In this document: piece by piece, positions 10,666 through 20,190 of the stretch
Layout: the number at the start of each line of letters is the position of its first letter
How positions within the stretch are numbered: the stretch's first letter is position 1
Assembly (NCBI RefSeq): GCF_012272855.1
Contig: NZ_JAAXCQ010000004.1
Span: 62,001-126,000 of the forward strand
Direction of reading: 5' to 3'
Source: Arenibacter sp. 6A1
GTDB taxonomy: Bacteria > Bacteroidota > Bacteroidia > Flavobacteriales > Flavobacteriaceae
DNA: 64,000 nucleotides
Notes under the pieces: generated by a model
The model's database searches: none
What the model was told of the DNA's origin: nothing
Seen by the model: the letters and a program-made list of their open reading frames with translations, nothing else
Translations under genes and position numbers: made by a program

Positions 10666-10691
10666 AACATGGTGCCGTTAAGCACCATGTT
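10666..10691 (-). terminator. Hairpin after the first susD
   Basis: AACATGGTGC and GCACCATGTT form a perfect 10-bp stem around a 6-base loop, about 25 bases after the susD stop. The following minus-strand sequence (TATTGCTTTTAG) is only moderately U-rich. It probably ends the susCD transcript or reduces read-through into the FG-GAP gene. Confidence 0.6.
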
Positions 10692-10716
10692 CATTAACTC
10701 TTTAAAATAAGATATA

Positions 10717-12408
10717 TTAGTAATTAGGGTTTTGTGTTAGTATTCCCCCGCTTAAATCGATAGCAGTAATAGGAATTGGGAATACGTTATGTTTTTCTTG
10801 ATATGTACCTACTTCCTGTCCAAAAGGAGGGATTGTACGTGCTTCATTTTCCTTATACTCGGTCATTACAGACACATAGTTCCCCCATCTTCTAAGGTCG
10901 AATAAACGGTGTCCTTCCATACCTAATTCCAGCCTGCGTTCAAAACGAACCGCTTTTCTTGCGAAATCAATATCAGGAAAAGCAGCATAAGGTTCTATGA
11001 CATAGTTTGCTGCATCGCCACTACCATCAACGGCTTGCATATAGTTGGAGTTTTTAGCTCTATTTCGCACTCTATTTACATAATCTAATGCCAGGGCTAT
11101 ATCTGGGCTGCTTTTTTCAACGGCAGCTTCTGCAGCCATTAGCAATACATCGGCAAAACGCATAATATGGTAATTAACGCCAGAAAGTTGTTGCCCCCAT
11201 GAGCCGGTAGCTTGGTTGTCTGTTTCTCCTGACCAATATACATTCTTCTTGGGCAAGTAGGGCCCTGAGATATCGGTATACTCTGCACGGATCCAATCGT
11301 TCCCAACATGTTCGCCGTACCCATTGTAATCTATGCCTCTTCTCCCTACTGTATAATCGGCTCTTGGATCTAATGGTCCTGCAAAAGGAGTAAATGCCTT
11401 ATCTGAATCAATACCAAAATCACTATTTACATCTGTTTGATTATAGGTATCCAATAAAGGCAATCCTGTGTTGTCGGTCTGAAATGCGTTCAATAAATCT
11501 TGGGTGGGCTGATAAAAACCACAACAAGAACCAAAAGGCCCTGGGTTAGGGAAATTTAAGGCTCCCTGAACGTTACCATTGTAAGATTGTCCATCATCCG
11601 TTGTAAACTGAATAGAAAAAATGGACTCAACACTGTTGTCGCCCGCCAATCTAAAGTTATCCACGAAATCCGGAAGCAAATCATAAGGTCCTGATACTAC
11701 CACTTCATTTAATAAGGTGAAGGCGGCATCCCATTCTGATTGCTGTAAATGTACCTTTCCTAAAAATGCTTTGGCAGTCCACGATGTTGGTCTCCCCAAA
11801 TCTTCTTGGGTAGCAGGTAAATTATCGATGGCATATTGAAAATCGGCTTCTATCTGTTCCCAGATTGGTCCTGGATTCGGTTGGTTGAATTCTGTTGCCG
11901 CATAATTTTCCTCGGATATATAAGGGATATTCCCATACATTCTCTGAAGTTCAAAATTAAAGTGACCTCTTAAGAAGCGAGCCTCGGCCAATTGAGAGGA
12001 AAAATCACCTTCTTCAATAGTGGAAATCAAGGCAATGACCGCATTGGCCCTATTGACCCCGGCAAAAACAGCACCCCATTTTCCTAGGAAATAAGAGCTT
12101 CCTGTAGACCAGGTCATGGTTTCTATGTTATATAATTCCGGCTGGTCACCATCTGTACTTCCTTTATGAGCATCATCAGACAATACATCCATGACCCAAT
12201 TGTCTCCGGATGTTGCCCATCCTTCACCAAAACCATTGTTTCTAACCCCGTCCAAGGTAGAATATGCCCCGGTAAGTAATAAGTTTACACCGGTTTCGTT
12301 CTTAAGCGATTCATCACTTAAAGCTCCAACAGCTGGGGACTGTGTAAAATCGCTACTACATGCTACTATTCCTACTAGCACAATTAAATACGCTATTGTT
12401 CTTTTCAT
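10717..12408 (-). CDS. SusD/RagB-family glycan-binding lipoprotein
   Basis: 563 residues, a usual length for SusD-like proteins. The signal peptide ends in a lipobox (VGIVACSS). The N-terminal half is helical and TPR-like (EARFLRGHFNFELQRMYGNIPYI is the typical family segment near residue 145). The C-terminal end carries the classical FERRLELGMEGHRLFDLRRWG motif and ends with a region naming the final ILTQNPNY. SusD-like proteins sit as a lid on the SusC channel and bind the substrate. The gene starts 9 bases after the susC stop, so the two are one operon. The substrate cannot be read from sequence, and no glycosidase lies nearby. Confidence 0.93.
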   Translation of the reverse strand: MKRTIAYLIVLVGIVACSSDFTQSPAVGALSDESLKNETGVNLLLTGAYSTLDGVRNNGFGEGWATSGDNWVMDVLSDDAHKGSTDGDQPELYNIETMTWSTGSSYFLGKWGAVFAGVNRANAVIALISTIEEGDFSSQLAEARFLRGHFNFELQRMYGNIPYISEENYAATEFNQPNPGPIWEQIEADFQYAIDNLPATQEDLGRPTSWTAKAFLGKVHLQQSEWDAAFTLLNEVVVSGPYDLLPDFVDNFRLAGDNSVESIFSIQFTTDDGQSYNGNVQGALNFPNPGPFGSCCGFYQPTQDLLNAFQTDNTGLPLLDTYNQTDVNSDFGIDSDKAFTPFAGPLDPRADYTVGRRGIDYNGYGEHVGNDWIRAEYTDISGPYLPKKNVYWSGETDNQATGSWGQQLSGVNYHIMRFADVLLMAAEAAVEKSSPDIALALDYVNRVRNRAKNSNYMQAVDGSGDAANYVIEPYAAFPDIDFARKAVRFERRLELGMEGHRLFDLRRWGNYVSVMTEYKENEARTIPPFGQEVGTYQEKHNVFPIPITAIDLSGGILTQNPNY

Positions 12409-12417
12409 GTCTTTTTT

Positions 12418-15400
12418 TTAGAATTTAATATTTGCGCCCAAAGTAAACATCTTTGATGCTGGGTAAACCATACCATCAACACCTAAGCTTAAGTTAGCAC
12501 TTTCGTTACTACCTAAGCGGGTTACAACCTCAGGATTAGCACCTTCATATCCCGTGATGGTGAATAAATTTGTTGCTTGCAGATAAATACGCAAGGATTT
12601 CATGCCTATTTTACCTGAAACGTCCTTTGGAAGGCTGTATCCGATTTGCGTGTTTTGCAATCTTAAATAAGAGCCATCTTCAACATAGTATGAATTTGGG
12701 TCACCTTCATTATTGGTTATTGAAGTTGATAGTGCCGGTAAAGTAGCATTTGTATTCGATGGAGTCCATGAGTCCAGTACTCTTGTACTTCTATTACCGC
12801 CCACAAAAGATGGGAAATCGGTATAGTACTTATTAAAGTTATAAATTTCGTTTCCTTGTGAGCCATTCAGGAACAAAGAAATATCAAAATTTTTATATGC
12901 CGAAGTCAAGTTTATCCCATAGGTAAAATCCGGATGTGGAGTACCAAGCTTTACACGGTCATCATCGTTAATAACCCCATCGCCATTTGCATCTTCATAT
13001 TTAAATCTTCCGGTATCGGTAAACCCAATAACATTACGACCATAGAAAAAAGAAATGGGCTCGCCTACTTCAGTTCTGGTGGGAGTTTGCCCTCTTAAAT
13101 CTGTACCCGTTCCTGTTACAGGAGCGCCATCGATCAGGCTTGTTACCTCATTTTTGTAATGAGATATGTTTGCAGTTACGCCATAAGACCAACCGGCATC
13201 GGTTGCATCCTTATATCCAATGCCAATATCAAAACCGGTATTTTTAATATCCCCCAGGTTCACATAAGGGGCACTGGCATCAATTGCAGTAGAACTAATA
13301 GCGCCAAAATCCTGTGTTATAAGATCTTTAGTGCTAATGTTGAAATACTCAGCCTCAAAAGTAAGCTTATTTCTAAGCATGGCCAATTCAACCCCTACGT
13401 TGGTGGTTTCACTGGTCTCCCATTTTAAATCGGTATTACCCACTTGACTTAAAATAGCTCCGGTTGCAATGGTACTGCCACTTAAGGCATAGTTTGCATA
13501 TTGATCACTTAAGATAGAAATGTTGGAAGTTGGGTTATCGACCGGTAAGGATTGATTTCCTAAATTACCCCAAGATCCTTTTAGTTTTAATCTTTCCACA
13601 AAAGCATCCCCTGGATAGAAATTTTCATCACTAATTAACCAACCTGCACTGAAAGAAGGAAAAATATCACTTTTATTATCCCCAATAAAACGAGAAGATT
13701 CGTCACGACGTATGGTGGCAGAGAAGAAGTATCTCCTTTCATATGAGTAATTTGCCGTTCCAAATACTGAAAACAAGGAATTGAATCCGTCATATGCAAA
13801 ATCCACATTTGCTGATCCAGTTCCATTGCTTAGCAGGTAAAAATTAGGGTCGTCAAAAAGGTATCCAGAACGACTTATTTGTTTTCCCTTGCCAGATCCT
13901 TTAAGCGCTTCTATACCTACTAAGGCATTCACAGAATGGCTCCCAAAGGATTTGTTATAGTTCAAGGTATTTGTCCAGATCCAATTGTAGTTGGTTTGAT
14001 CTTGTTCTCTTAACGATCTTTCAGAGATTGGCTCGCCAAACTCAGGGTCCAAAGAAGTAAACGATCTACTGTCAAAGGTGTTAAATCCTCCTGCCAGCGT
14101 TGTTTTAAATTTTAACTCGTCTAGAATATCATAGGTCAAATAGACATCCCCAAAAACAGAGTACCTTTTATTGTAGTCATTTCTTGTTCTATAATTAAGA
14201 GCTACAGGGTTTCTTGAGTTACTTAGACTTGGACCTGCTACACCAGCAAATTCACCATGATCATCTTTAACAGGTAATAAAGGCGTAATTCTCAAAGCCA
14301 TTTGCATAGCTTCATTGTTGCCATTCCTAGTATTTGAATAAGAAACATTGAGGTGCTCCCCTATTCTTACTTTATCTCCAATTTTAAATTCAGAATTCAA
14401 TCGAGTACTAATACGACTAAAACCGGTATCATTTAAGATACCCTCGCTTTCAAGATAGCCAACAGACATAAAATATTTTCCAGAATCAGTACCATTTGAT
14501 AAAGATACCGACATATTTGAAATAGGCGCCGTACGTGTTAGTTCATCTATCCAATCAGTCCCATTAGGTTGCTTTACTGTAGCGTTATAGACCCCTGGTG
14601 CAGCAAACACAATAGGATTATAAGATTCTACCCTAGTGTATCCAACGATAGATGTGGGAATCACAGGAGATGCCCCACTACCGTATTGTCCATGGGAAGG
14701 CGTTGCACCATCATTGATTTGACTTTGCCATATCATATCGGCATGTTGATGAACGTTCAACATTTCTGGCTTATTGGAGATTTGCGAAAAACCAGTGTAC
14801 ATATCCACAGAAACCTCAGCAGATTCCATATTGTACCCCCCACTTTTGGTAGTAATAATAACAACTCCATTAGAAGCCCTTGCCCCATAAATAGCTGCGG
14901 CACCATCTTTAAGTACGTTCATCTGATCAATATCGGATGGGTTAATGTTATTCAAAACATTCGCATCGTCGGTCTGAACTCCATCAATAATATACAATGG
15001 GTCAGTATTGTTTGTAGTTCCAAAGCCACGAATATTGATTTTTGGAGCGGCACCAGGACTGCTGTTCTTTACTACTGTTACACCAGAAGCTCTACCTTGT
15101 AAAGCTTCAGCAGCATTGGATGTAGGCGCTTTCAAAGCCTCCCCCATATCAACGGAGGCAACAGAACCTGTAATGTCCCCTCTGGTTTGGGTACCATACC
15201 CCACTACAATAACCTCTTCCAATTGACTGGAATCTTCGGTAAGGACAAGGTTAACAATAGAACGTCCGGCTATTGCCGTTTCTACAGTTTTATAGCCAAT
15301 ATAGCTAATGACCAAAATGTCGTCGCTACTGGCCTCAATGGAATAATTGCCATCAAAATCTGTTTGGGTACCATTTTGAGTCCCTTTTACCAAAATATTG

Positions 15401-15519
15401 GCCCCTGGCAATGGTCCCGCTTCATCGGAAATTGTTCCGGTTACCGTCTGGGCATTTGCTAGCGAGAGGCATAAAAATGCCCCAAAAAGCAAACACCCTT
15501 TTAAAAGTGTGTTTTTCAT
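12418..15519 (-). CDS. SusC/RagA-family TonB-dependent receptor
   Basis: 1033 residues. Signal peptide (LLKGCLLFGAFLCLSLANA) followed by a carboxypeptidase-like beta-sandwich (TVTGTISDEAGPLPGANILVKGTQNGTQTDFDGNYSI), the linker EEVIVVGYGTQTRGDITGSV, a plug domain (about residues 115-225; IYGARASNGVVIITTKSG) and a long 22-strand barrel ending in an aromatic-poor MFTLGANIKF. Family role: active, TonB-driven import of oligomers through the outer membrane, in complex with the SusD encoded next. No sigma/anti-sigma pair or SusR-like sensor lies beside it, so its control is not visible here. Confidence 0.93.
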   Translation of the reverse strand: MKNTLLKGCLLFGAFLCLSLANAQTVTGTISDEAGPLPGANILVKGTQNGTQTDFDGNYSIEASSDDILVISYIGYKTVETAIAGRSIVNLVLTEDSSQLEEVIVVGYGTQTRGDITGSVASVDMGEALKAPTSNAAEALQGRASGVTVVKNSSPGAAPKINIRGFGTTNNTDPLYIIDGVQTDDANVLNNINPSDIDQMNVLKDGAAAIYGARASNGVVIITTKSGGYNMESAEVSVDMYTGFSQISNKPEMLNVHQHADMIWQSQINDGATPSHGQYGSGASPVIPTSIVGYTRVESYNPIVFAAPGVYNATVKQPNGTDWIDELTRTAPISNMSVSLSNGTDSGKYFMSVGYLESEGILNDTGFSRISTRLNSEFKIGDKVRIGEHLNVSYSNTRNGNNEAMQMALRITPLLPVKDDHGEFAGVAGPSLSNSRNPVALNYRTRNDYNKRYSVFGDVYLTYDILDELKFKTTLAGGFNTFDSRSFTSLDPEFGEPISERSLREQDQTNYNWIWTNTLNYNKSFGSHSVNALVGIEALKGSGKGKQISRSGYLFDDPNFYLLSNGTGSANVDFAYDGFNSLFSVFGTANYSYERRYFFSATIRRDESSRFIGDNKSDIFPSFSAGWLISDENFYPGDAFVERLKLKGSWGNLGNQSLPVDNPTSNISILSDQYANYALSGSTIATGAILSQVGNTDLKWETSETTNVGVELAMLRNKLTFEAEYFNISTKDLITQDFGAISSTAIDASAPYVNLGDIKNTGFDIGIGYKDATDAGWSYGVTANISHYKNEVTSLIDGAPVTGTGTDLRGQTPTRTEVGEPISFFYGRNVIGFTDTGRFKYEDANGDGVINDDDRVKLGTPHPDFTYGINLTSAYKNFDISLFLNGSQGNEIYNFNKYYTDFPSFVGGNRSTRVLDSWTPSNTNATLPALSTSITNNEGDPNSYYVEDGSYLRLQNTQIGYSLPKDVSGKIGMKSLRIYLQATNLFTITGYEGANPEVVTRLGSNESANLSLGVDGMVYPASKMFTLGANIKF

Positions 15520-15936
15520 AAAAAATTCAGTTGTAGTTAGTTAATTATATTTATTGTTTAAATCTATGCAAAAAAAATGTTAAAACTAAATCTTATAGAA
15601 AATAAACCATACTACAACGTTTTCGTAATCTTCAACTTTTTTCCGGTTTTTCTTACTTTTCTATTCAGATAGAAATTATCATCTTCTTTATATGTATTTA
15701 AGAATGATTTTTTAACTCGGATCTTCTTTTAAAATGGTTCGCATAGCGCAACATTTACAGCTACCTAGGTAAGTTCCCTACTGTCCTTATAGCAAAAACC
15801 ACGAACTGGTAAAAAGTTAAAGTTTTATAAAGACAAAAATTTATGGAAACATATTATAAGCCGACCTATTACCTTTATAAAATTAAGGTACTAATCTAAA
15901 AGAAGAATATAGAACCGCTTAATTAAAGACTTGGTT
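15520..15936. other. Divergent spacer between susC and a methyltransferase gene
   Basis: About 415 AT-rich bases between two divergent genes. It must hold both promoters, but I find no clean TAnnTTTG box; the closest on the minus strand is TAGATTTA about 40 bases before the susC start. No small gene is supported. Confidence 0.4.
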
Positions 15937-16554
15937 ATGACAACAACAAGGAAAAAACATTGGGAAACCGTATATGAAACCAAAAATCCCGAACAGGTGA
16001 GTTGGACTCAAGAGGTTCCAGAAACCTCCCTTCACTTCATCAATTCTTTTGACTTGCCCAAAACGGCTAAAATTATAGATGTGGGCGGTGGTGACAGTAA
16101 ATTGGTCGATTTTTTACTGGATGAGGGATATGAGAATATTACGGTTTTGGACATTTCTGCCAAGGCCCTTGAAAAAGCTCAAATCCGCCTAGGAGAGAAA
16201 TCCAAAAAAATCCATTGGGTGGTAAGCGATATTACCGAATACCAACCCGATACCACTTTTGATCTTTGGCATGACAGGGCCGCTTTCCACTTTTTAACGA
16301 CTCCAGAGCAGGTTTTGGCCTATAAAAACATTGCAGAAAAATCGGTGAGCGGATATCTGACCATTGGGACCTTCTCCTTAAACGGACCTACAAAATGCAG
16401 TGGTCTGGAAATTTCCCAATACAGTGCGGACAGTTTAACCGAAATATTTAAAAACAGTTTTGAAAAACAAAGGTGTCTTACGGAAGAGCACACTACTCCC
16501 TTTAATACCAAACAAGACTTTTTATTCTGTAGTTTTAAAAGAAAGACGCAATAA
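15937..16554 (+). CDS. Class I SAM-dependent methyltransferase
   Basis: 205 residues. The SAM-binding motif I is clear (AKIIDVGGGDSKLVDFLLDEGY, about residues 45-66), followed by motif II (ITVLDISAKALEKAQ) and an acidic post-motif (WVVSDITEYQP). A DLWHDRAAFHFL segment replaces the usual motif III. It resembles the small thiopurine/tellurite-type methyltransferases, but the substrate is unknown. ATG at 15937 (MTTTRKKHWETVYE) is preferred over a TTG two codons upstream. It is a single gene with divergent susC on one side. Confidence 0.8.
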   Translation: MTTTRKKHWETVYETKNPEQVSWTQEVPETSLHFINSFDLPKTAKIIDVGGGDSKLVDFLLDEGYENITVLDISAKALEKAQIRLGEKSKKIHWVVSDITEYQPDTTFDLWHDRAAFHFLTTPEQVLAYKNIAEKSVSGYLTIGTFSLNGPTKCSGLEISQYSADSLTEIFKNSFEKQRCLTEEHTTPFNTKQDFLFCSFKRKTQ

Positions 16555-17072
16555 AACAACTTTTCAGCACTTATTAGTGGGTTTAAATGCTACCTATAAT
16601 CGATATAAAGCAATCATGTTTAGATCGTTCATCAATTTCCGTTCTCTTAAGATGGCCCCTTAAGGGTAGTCTTTTGGTAAATTTTTGCATACATATGTGC
16701 TGACATTATCAATCCCACCCTATATGGTTCCCGATTAGCACTATGATGCGTTAGGGACCGCGGCGGCATCCCCGCCGCGTAGCAAGGGATATAGCGAAGG
16801 GCCCGACCGACGAAGGAGGGAACGCCCAAAATAATATCTCCTTAATGTATACGCATTTAAAGGCAACTCCTCTTAAGCACTACATTCCTGTTCTTTTTTA
16901 TCGAATCTAAATTTACTGTAATCTATATCTATCAAAAATATAGGGATTAACAGATGGAATTTTAAAAAAATATGTAACTTTAAAAGACCCAATTCTAGGT
17001 ATCTCGGCAGGAAAAACGTTGCTGTCCGCTAACGATACCTATGTAGTACCAATAATTTTAAACTATTGTATT
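16555..17072. other. Spacer holding an 83-bp repeat
   Basis: About 520 bases without a supported gene. The middle holds repeat copy A (listed separately). Open frames that cross the repeat on either strand are caused by its high G+C and are not credible genes. Confidence 0.5.
16748..16830 (+). repeat. 83-bp GC-rich intergenic repeat, copy A
   Basis: Runs from GCGTTAGGGACCGC to GGAGGGAACGCCCAAA. It differs from copy C at 5 of 83 positions. The ends can pair (GCGTT with AACGC). An internal hairpin CGCGGCGG-catcc-CCGCCGCG is perfect in this copy. The G+C content is far above the surroundings. Family identity is not assigned; it looks like a REP-type element or a structured RNA. Confidence 0.9.
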
Positions 17073-17615
17073 ATGGACAAGGCCCTATTTACCATGATTG
17101 AAAATATGTTGGCAAAAACAGGCAAATCCTTGCCTGAATGGAAAGAACTATTGAGCCAAAAATCATTTTCCAAGCATACGGAAGCCCTCGAATTCTTAAA
17201 ATCAGAATATGGGGTCACCCATGGTTTTGCCAATACCATTGTGTTACTTTCCAACGATAACAACCATAGCCCGCAAGATTTGGTGACCAAGCAATACCAA
17301 GGTAAGGAGTCTCTGATTCCTATCTATAAAAAAATTTTGGCGGCCGTTAAATCCTTTGGCGATGATGTTTCGGTAACCCCAAAAAAGAGCAGTGTTAGCC
17401 TTATTAGAAAAAAGCAATTTGCCCTGATAAAACCAGCCACAAAAAATAGGATAGACCTAGGGCTTAAATTAATCGGAAAAGCTGTTTCGCCCCGTCTCGA
17501 GGACTCTGGCCCCTTTGGAGCCATGTGCACCCACAGGGTTAAAATATCTCAACAAGAAGAAGTAGACAAGGAACTTTTGCAATGGTTAAAAGAAGCGTAT
17601 GAAAAGGCTAATTAA
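17073..17615 (+). CDS. DUF4287/DUF5655-type protein
   Basis: 180 residues, soluble, no signal peptide. The N-terminal part (MIENMLAKTGKSLPEWKELLSQ through YGVTHGFANTIVLL, about residues 8-65) matches the DUF4287 pattern, and the C-terminal part (VTPKKSSVSLIRKKQFALIKPATKNRIDLGLKL, about 98-135) matches DUF5655. The function of this widespread pair is unknown. ATG at 17073 is chosen because it begins the conserved domain directly; a TTG 18 codons upstream would add an unconserved leader. Single-gene unit. Confidence 0.75.
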   Translation: MDKALFTMIENMLAKTGKSLPEWKELLSQKSFSKHTEALEFLKSEYGVTHGFANTIVLLSNDNNHSPQDLVTKQYQGKESLIPIYKKILAAVKSFGDDVSVTPKKSSVSLIRKKQFALIKPATKNRIDLGLKLIGKAVSPRLEDSGPFGAMCTHRVKISQQEEVDKELLQWLKEAYEKAN

Positions 17616-17941
17616 CACCCGATTTCCTTGCCAATCCCACCAGTAGTTTCCATTAGAACACCCTGCATACAAGGAGTATACCGGTCATTCCCTAGATTAA
17701 AAACCCTGTCTTTTTCTGTGATACCGTGAAAATTTCCTTAACTTTAGTATTGTAGGGAGAAAGCCTTGATTTAGATGGTTGTTCTGTCATTTCTCATGTA
17801 TGAAGTGGGCAAGGACATTTTTCTAATTATGGTGGTCCCTTACCTTAAATTTTACCGCTCCCCCCAATTTGCCTACACCGACCTAGTCATGTCTACTTGG
17901 CATCGCTTATTGATGCATCTATATTTTTAACTCAGCGGAAA
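17616..17941. other. Spacer of about 325 bases
   Basis: No gene, repeat or clear hairpin is seen. It should carry the promoter of the downstream transporter gene, but no exact Bacteroidota -7 box was found. Confidence 0.4.
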
Positions 17942-20119
17942 ATGATCAAAAAAACATTTGGCACTTTTGCGGGCGTTTTTACCCCTACCACCTTGACCAT
18001 CTTAGGGGTAATCATGTATATACGGCAACCTTGGGTCGTGGGCAATGCCGGTGTTTTAGGGGCTATAGGAATAGTGCTGCTGGCCGTTGCCATTACCTTG
18101 ACCACTGCCTTAAGCTTATCCTCTATTACTACCAATGTGCGAATTGGTAGCGGAGGAGCCTTTAGTCTCATCTCCCAGTCTTTGGGCTTGGAAATTGGGG
18201 GCGCCATTGGGATACCCTTTTATTTTGCCCAGGCTATAGCTGTCGCCATGTATATTTTTGGTTTTCGGGAGGGCTTGCAAATTCTAGTCCCCAATGTAAA
18301 CCCTGTCCTTTTGGATATTTGTATTTTTGGATTGGTCATGGCTATTGCCTTTATCAGTACTAGTTTTGCCTTTAAAATTCAATATGTGATCTTGGGGATC
18401 ATCGTCTTGTCCCTTGTCTCCATATACGGTTCTCTTTTTGTCAATGAGCTCGATTTTAATTTTGAATGGACCGGAAAATATCCCGGATCTATCGAGAACG
18501 ATTTTGGAGGCTCCTCGTTTTGGATTGTATTTGCCGTTTTTTTTCCGGCAGTTACCGGGGTCATGGCCGGGGCCAATATGTCTGGCGACCTGACGAACCC
18601 TAGAAAAAGCATCCCATTAGGCACCTTAAGCTCGGTGCTTCTGACCACTATTATTTACATCAGCCTTATTTTTGTTGCGGCCGTTATTGCCAGTCCCGAT
18701 GAACTAGCTAAAAATTACAATGTTTTTATAGACAAAGCCTTATTTGGTCCCATTGTGTTGGCAGGGCTATTGGGAGCTACCCTATCTTCGGCATTGGGGT
18801 CTTTTGTTGGTGCCCCTAGGATTCTATTGGCCTTGGGAGAAAAAAACATTCTCCCCAAGAGTCAAAAACTAGCCAAACTTTCAAAAAAGGGAGAGCCCGT
18901 AAATGCCATGTTAGTAACGGCCGTTATAGTACTGTTTGGCATCTCATTGAGGAATTTGAACACCATAGCCCCCTTACTCACCATGTTTTTTATGATCACC
19001 TACGCCATGGTAAATGTAGTGGCCCTGGTAGAACAGACCTTGGGACTTCCCAGTTATAGACCTACGCTAAAAATCCCCCTTATTGTCCCTGCAATCGGAG
19101 CCTTTGGTTCTATTGCCATCATGTTTATTCTAAGTGTTATTGTAGCCCTGTTTTCTTTGATTTTTATCCTGCTTTTTTATCTATACCTGGTAAAAATGAA
19201 TATTAAATCGGCCGCGGGCGACTCTAGGAGTGGTTTGTTTACTGCTTTGGCAGAATGGGCCACCAAAAAAACAAATGCCCTAAGGCCACAGCGAGAAGTA
19301 AGGTCTTGGCGCCCCGATTTACTGATTCCGGTGACAGCACCAAGGGAATTAAGAAGCTCTTATAAACTCATCCAATCTATTATTTACCCCAAAGGGTCCA
19401 TAAAAATATTGGCTCTTAGAAATGAAAATGAGGGAGAACAAAAAAACATAGAAAGCTTCCTTTACAATGCCATTAAAAAATTTAAGGAAAATGAGTTATC
19501 GGCTTCCTATACGGTTATTGACAATACCGATTTTAATACCACCATCAATGTAAGCATGCAATCTTTAAACGCGGCCTTTTTTAAACCCAATATCGTTTTT
19601 GTAAGTGTCGACTCCCTGAGTAACGATTACAGCTATTATGACCGACTTTTGATAGATGCCAAAAAAAATAGTTTTGGCGCTATCATTTATATCCCCTTTT
19701 CTTCAGCAAGTTTAGCTATAGAGAAAACCATTAATCTATGGATGACCAATATCCCGGTAGACTGGAAGGAAACCTTTAGTGTGGGCAACAATAACCTATC
19801 GACCCTTATTTCCCTACTGATCTGTCGCAATTGGAAAGGGCTTATAGAAGTCCATATCCTAAACAACAATCCAGCATTGACCCTAAGTCCAAATGATATT
19901 GAAGATTTACGTACTATGGTCCGATTTCCCAAAAAAACCACCATTGATATAAAACAGGGCGACCTACTAGAGAACGTGAACATGGAAAAAAATTCCGATA
20001 TAAATGTCTTTTGCATCGAAGCCGGAATGCCCATTGAAACCATGGTAAAAATCGTAAACCAGTCCCGTATATCGGCTATTTTTTGTGCCGATTCCGAATT
20101 TGAAAATGTATTGGTCTAA
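17942..20119 (+). CDS. SLC12-like cation-chloride cotransporter / APC-superfamily permease
   Basis: 725 residues. About 12 membrane helices occupy residues 1-415, followed by a cytoplasmic C-terminal domain of about 300 residues. The start (KKTFGTFAGVFTPTTLTILGVIMYIR) is the SLC12 signature for helix 1, and the PAVTGVMAGANMSGDLTNPRKSIPLGT segment is typical of helix 6 and the loop after it. The length and the large C-terminal domain fit bacterial cation-chloride cotransporter homologues better than ordinary amino acid permeases. Ions carried cannot be told from sequence. ATG at 17942 begins the conserved part; a TTG 15 codons upstream is less likely. Confidence 0.8.
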   Translation: MIKKTFGTFAGVFTPTTLTILGVIMYIRQPWVVGNAGVLGAIGIVLLAVAITLTTALSLSSITTNVRIGSGGAFSLISQSLGLEIGGAIGIPFYFAQAIAVAMYIFGFREGLQILVPNVNPVLLDICIFGLVMAIAFISTSFAFKIQYVILGIIVLSLVSIYGSLFVNELDFNFEWTGKYPGSIENDFGGSSFWIVFAVFFPAVTGVMAGANMSGDLTNPRKSIPLGTLSSVLLTTIIYISLIFVAAVIASPDELAKNYNVFIDKALFGPIVLAGLLGATLSSALGSFVGAPRILLALGEKNILPKSQKLAKLSKKGEPVNAMLVTAVIVLFGISLRNLNTIAPLLTMFFMITYAMVNVVALVEQTLGLPSYRPTLKIPLIVPAIGAFGSIAIMFILSVIVALFSLIFILLFYLYLVKMNIKSAAGDSRSGLFTALAEWATKKTNALRPQREVRSWRPDLLIPVTAPRELRSSYKLIQSIIYPKGSIKILALRNENEGEQKNIESFLYNAIKKFKENELSASYTVIDNTDFNTTINVSMQSLNAAFFKPNIVFVSVDSLSNDYSYYDRLLIDAKKNSFGAIIYIPFSSASLAIEKTINLWMTNIPVDWKETFSVGNNNLSTLISLLICRNWKGLIEVHILNNNPALTLSPNDIEDLRTMVRFPKKTTIDIKQGDLLENVNMEKNSDINVFCIEAGMPIETMVKIVNQSRISAIFCADSEFENVLV

Positions 20120-20190
20120 TACCTCCTTATCTATCCTAGGGCGATCATAAAACAGCATGTTTCAGAAGCTTTATGACCTTGTATTCTAAG

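Noticed and set aside
14569-15102. 177-codon plus-strand frame opposite the first susC
   Set aside because: It lies wholly inside the susC coding region on the other strand, has no recognisable domain and reads as a low-complexity mix of His, Ile and Cys; a shadow frame.
16647-16829. Small minus-strand frame with PRSLTHHSANREP across repeat copy A
   Set aside because: The frame arises from the GC-rich repeat and is broken in the other copies; the repeat itself is not coding.
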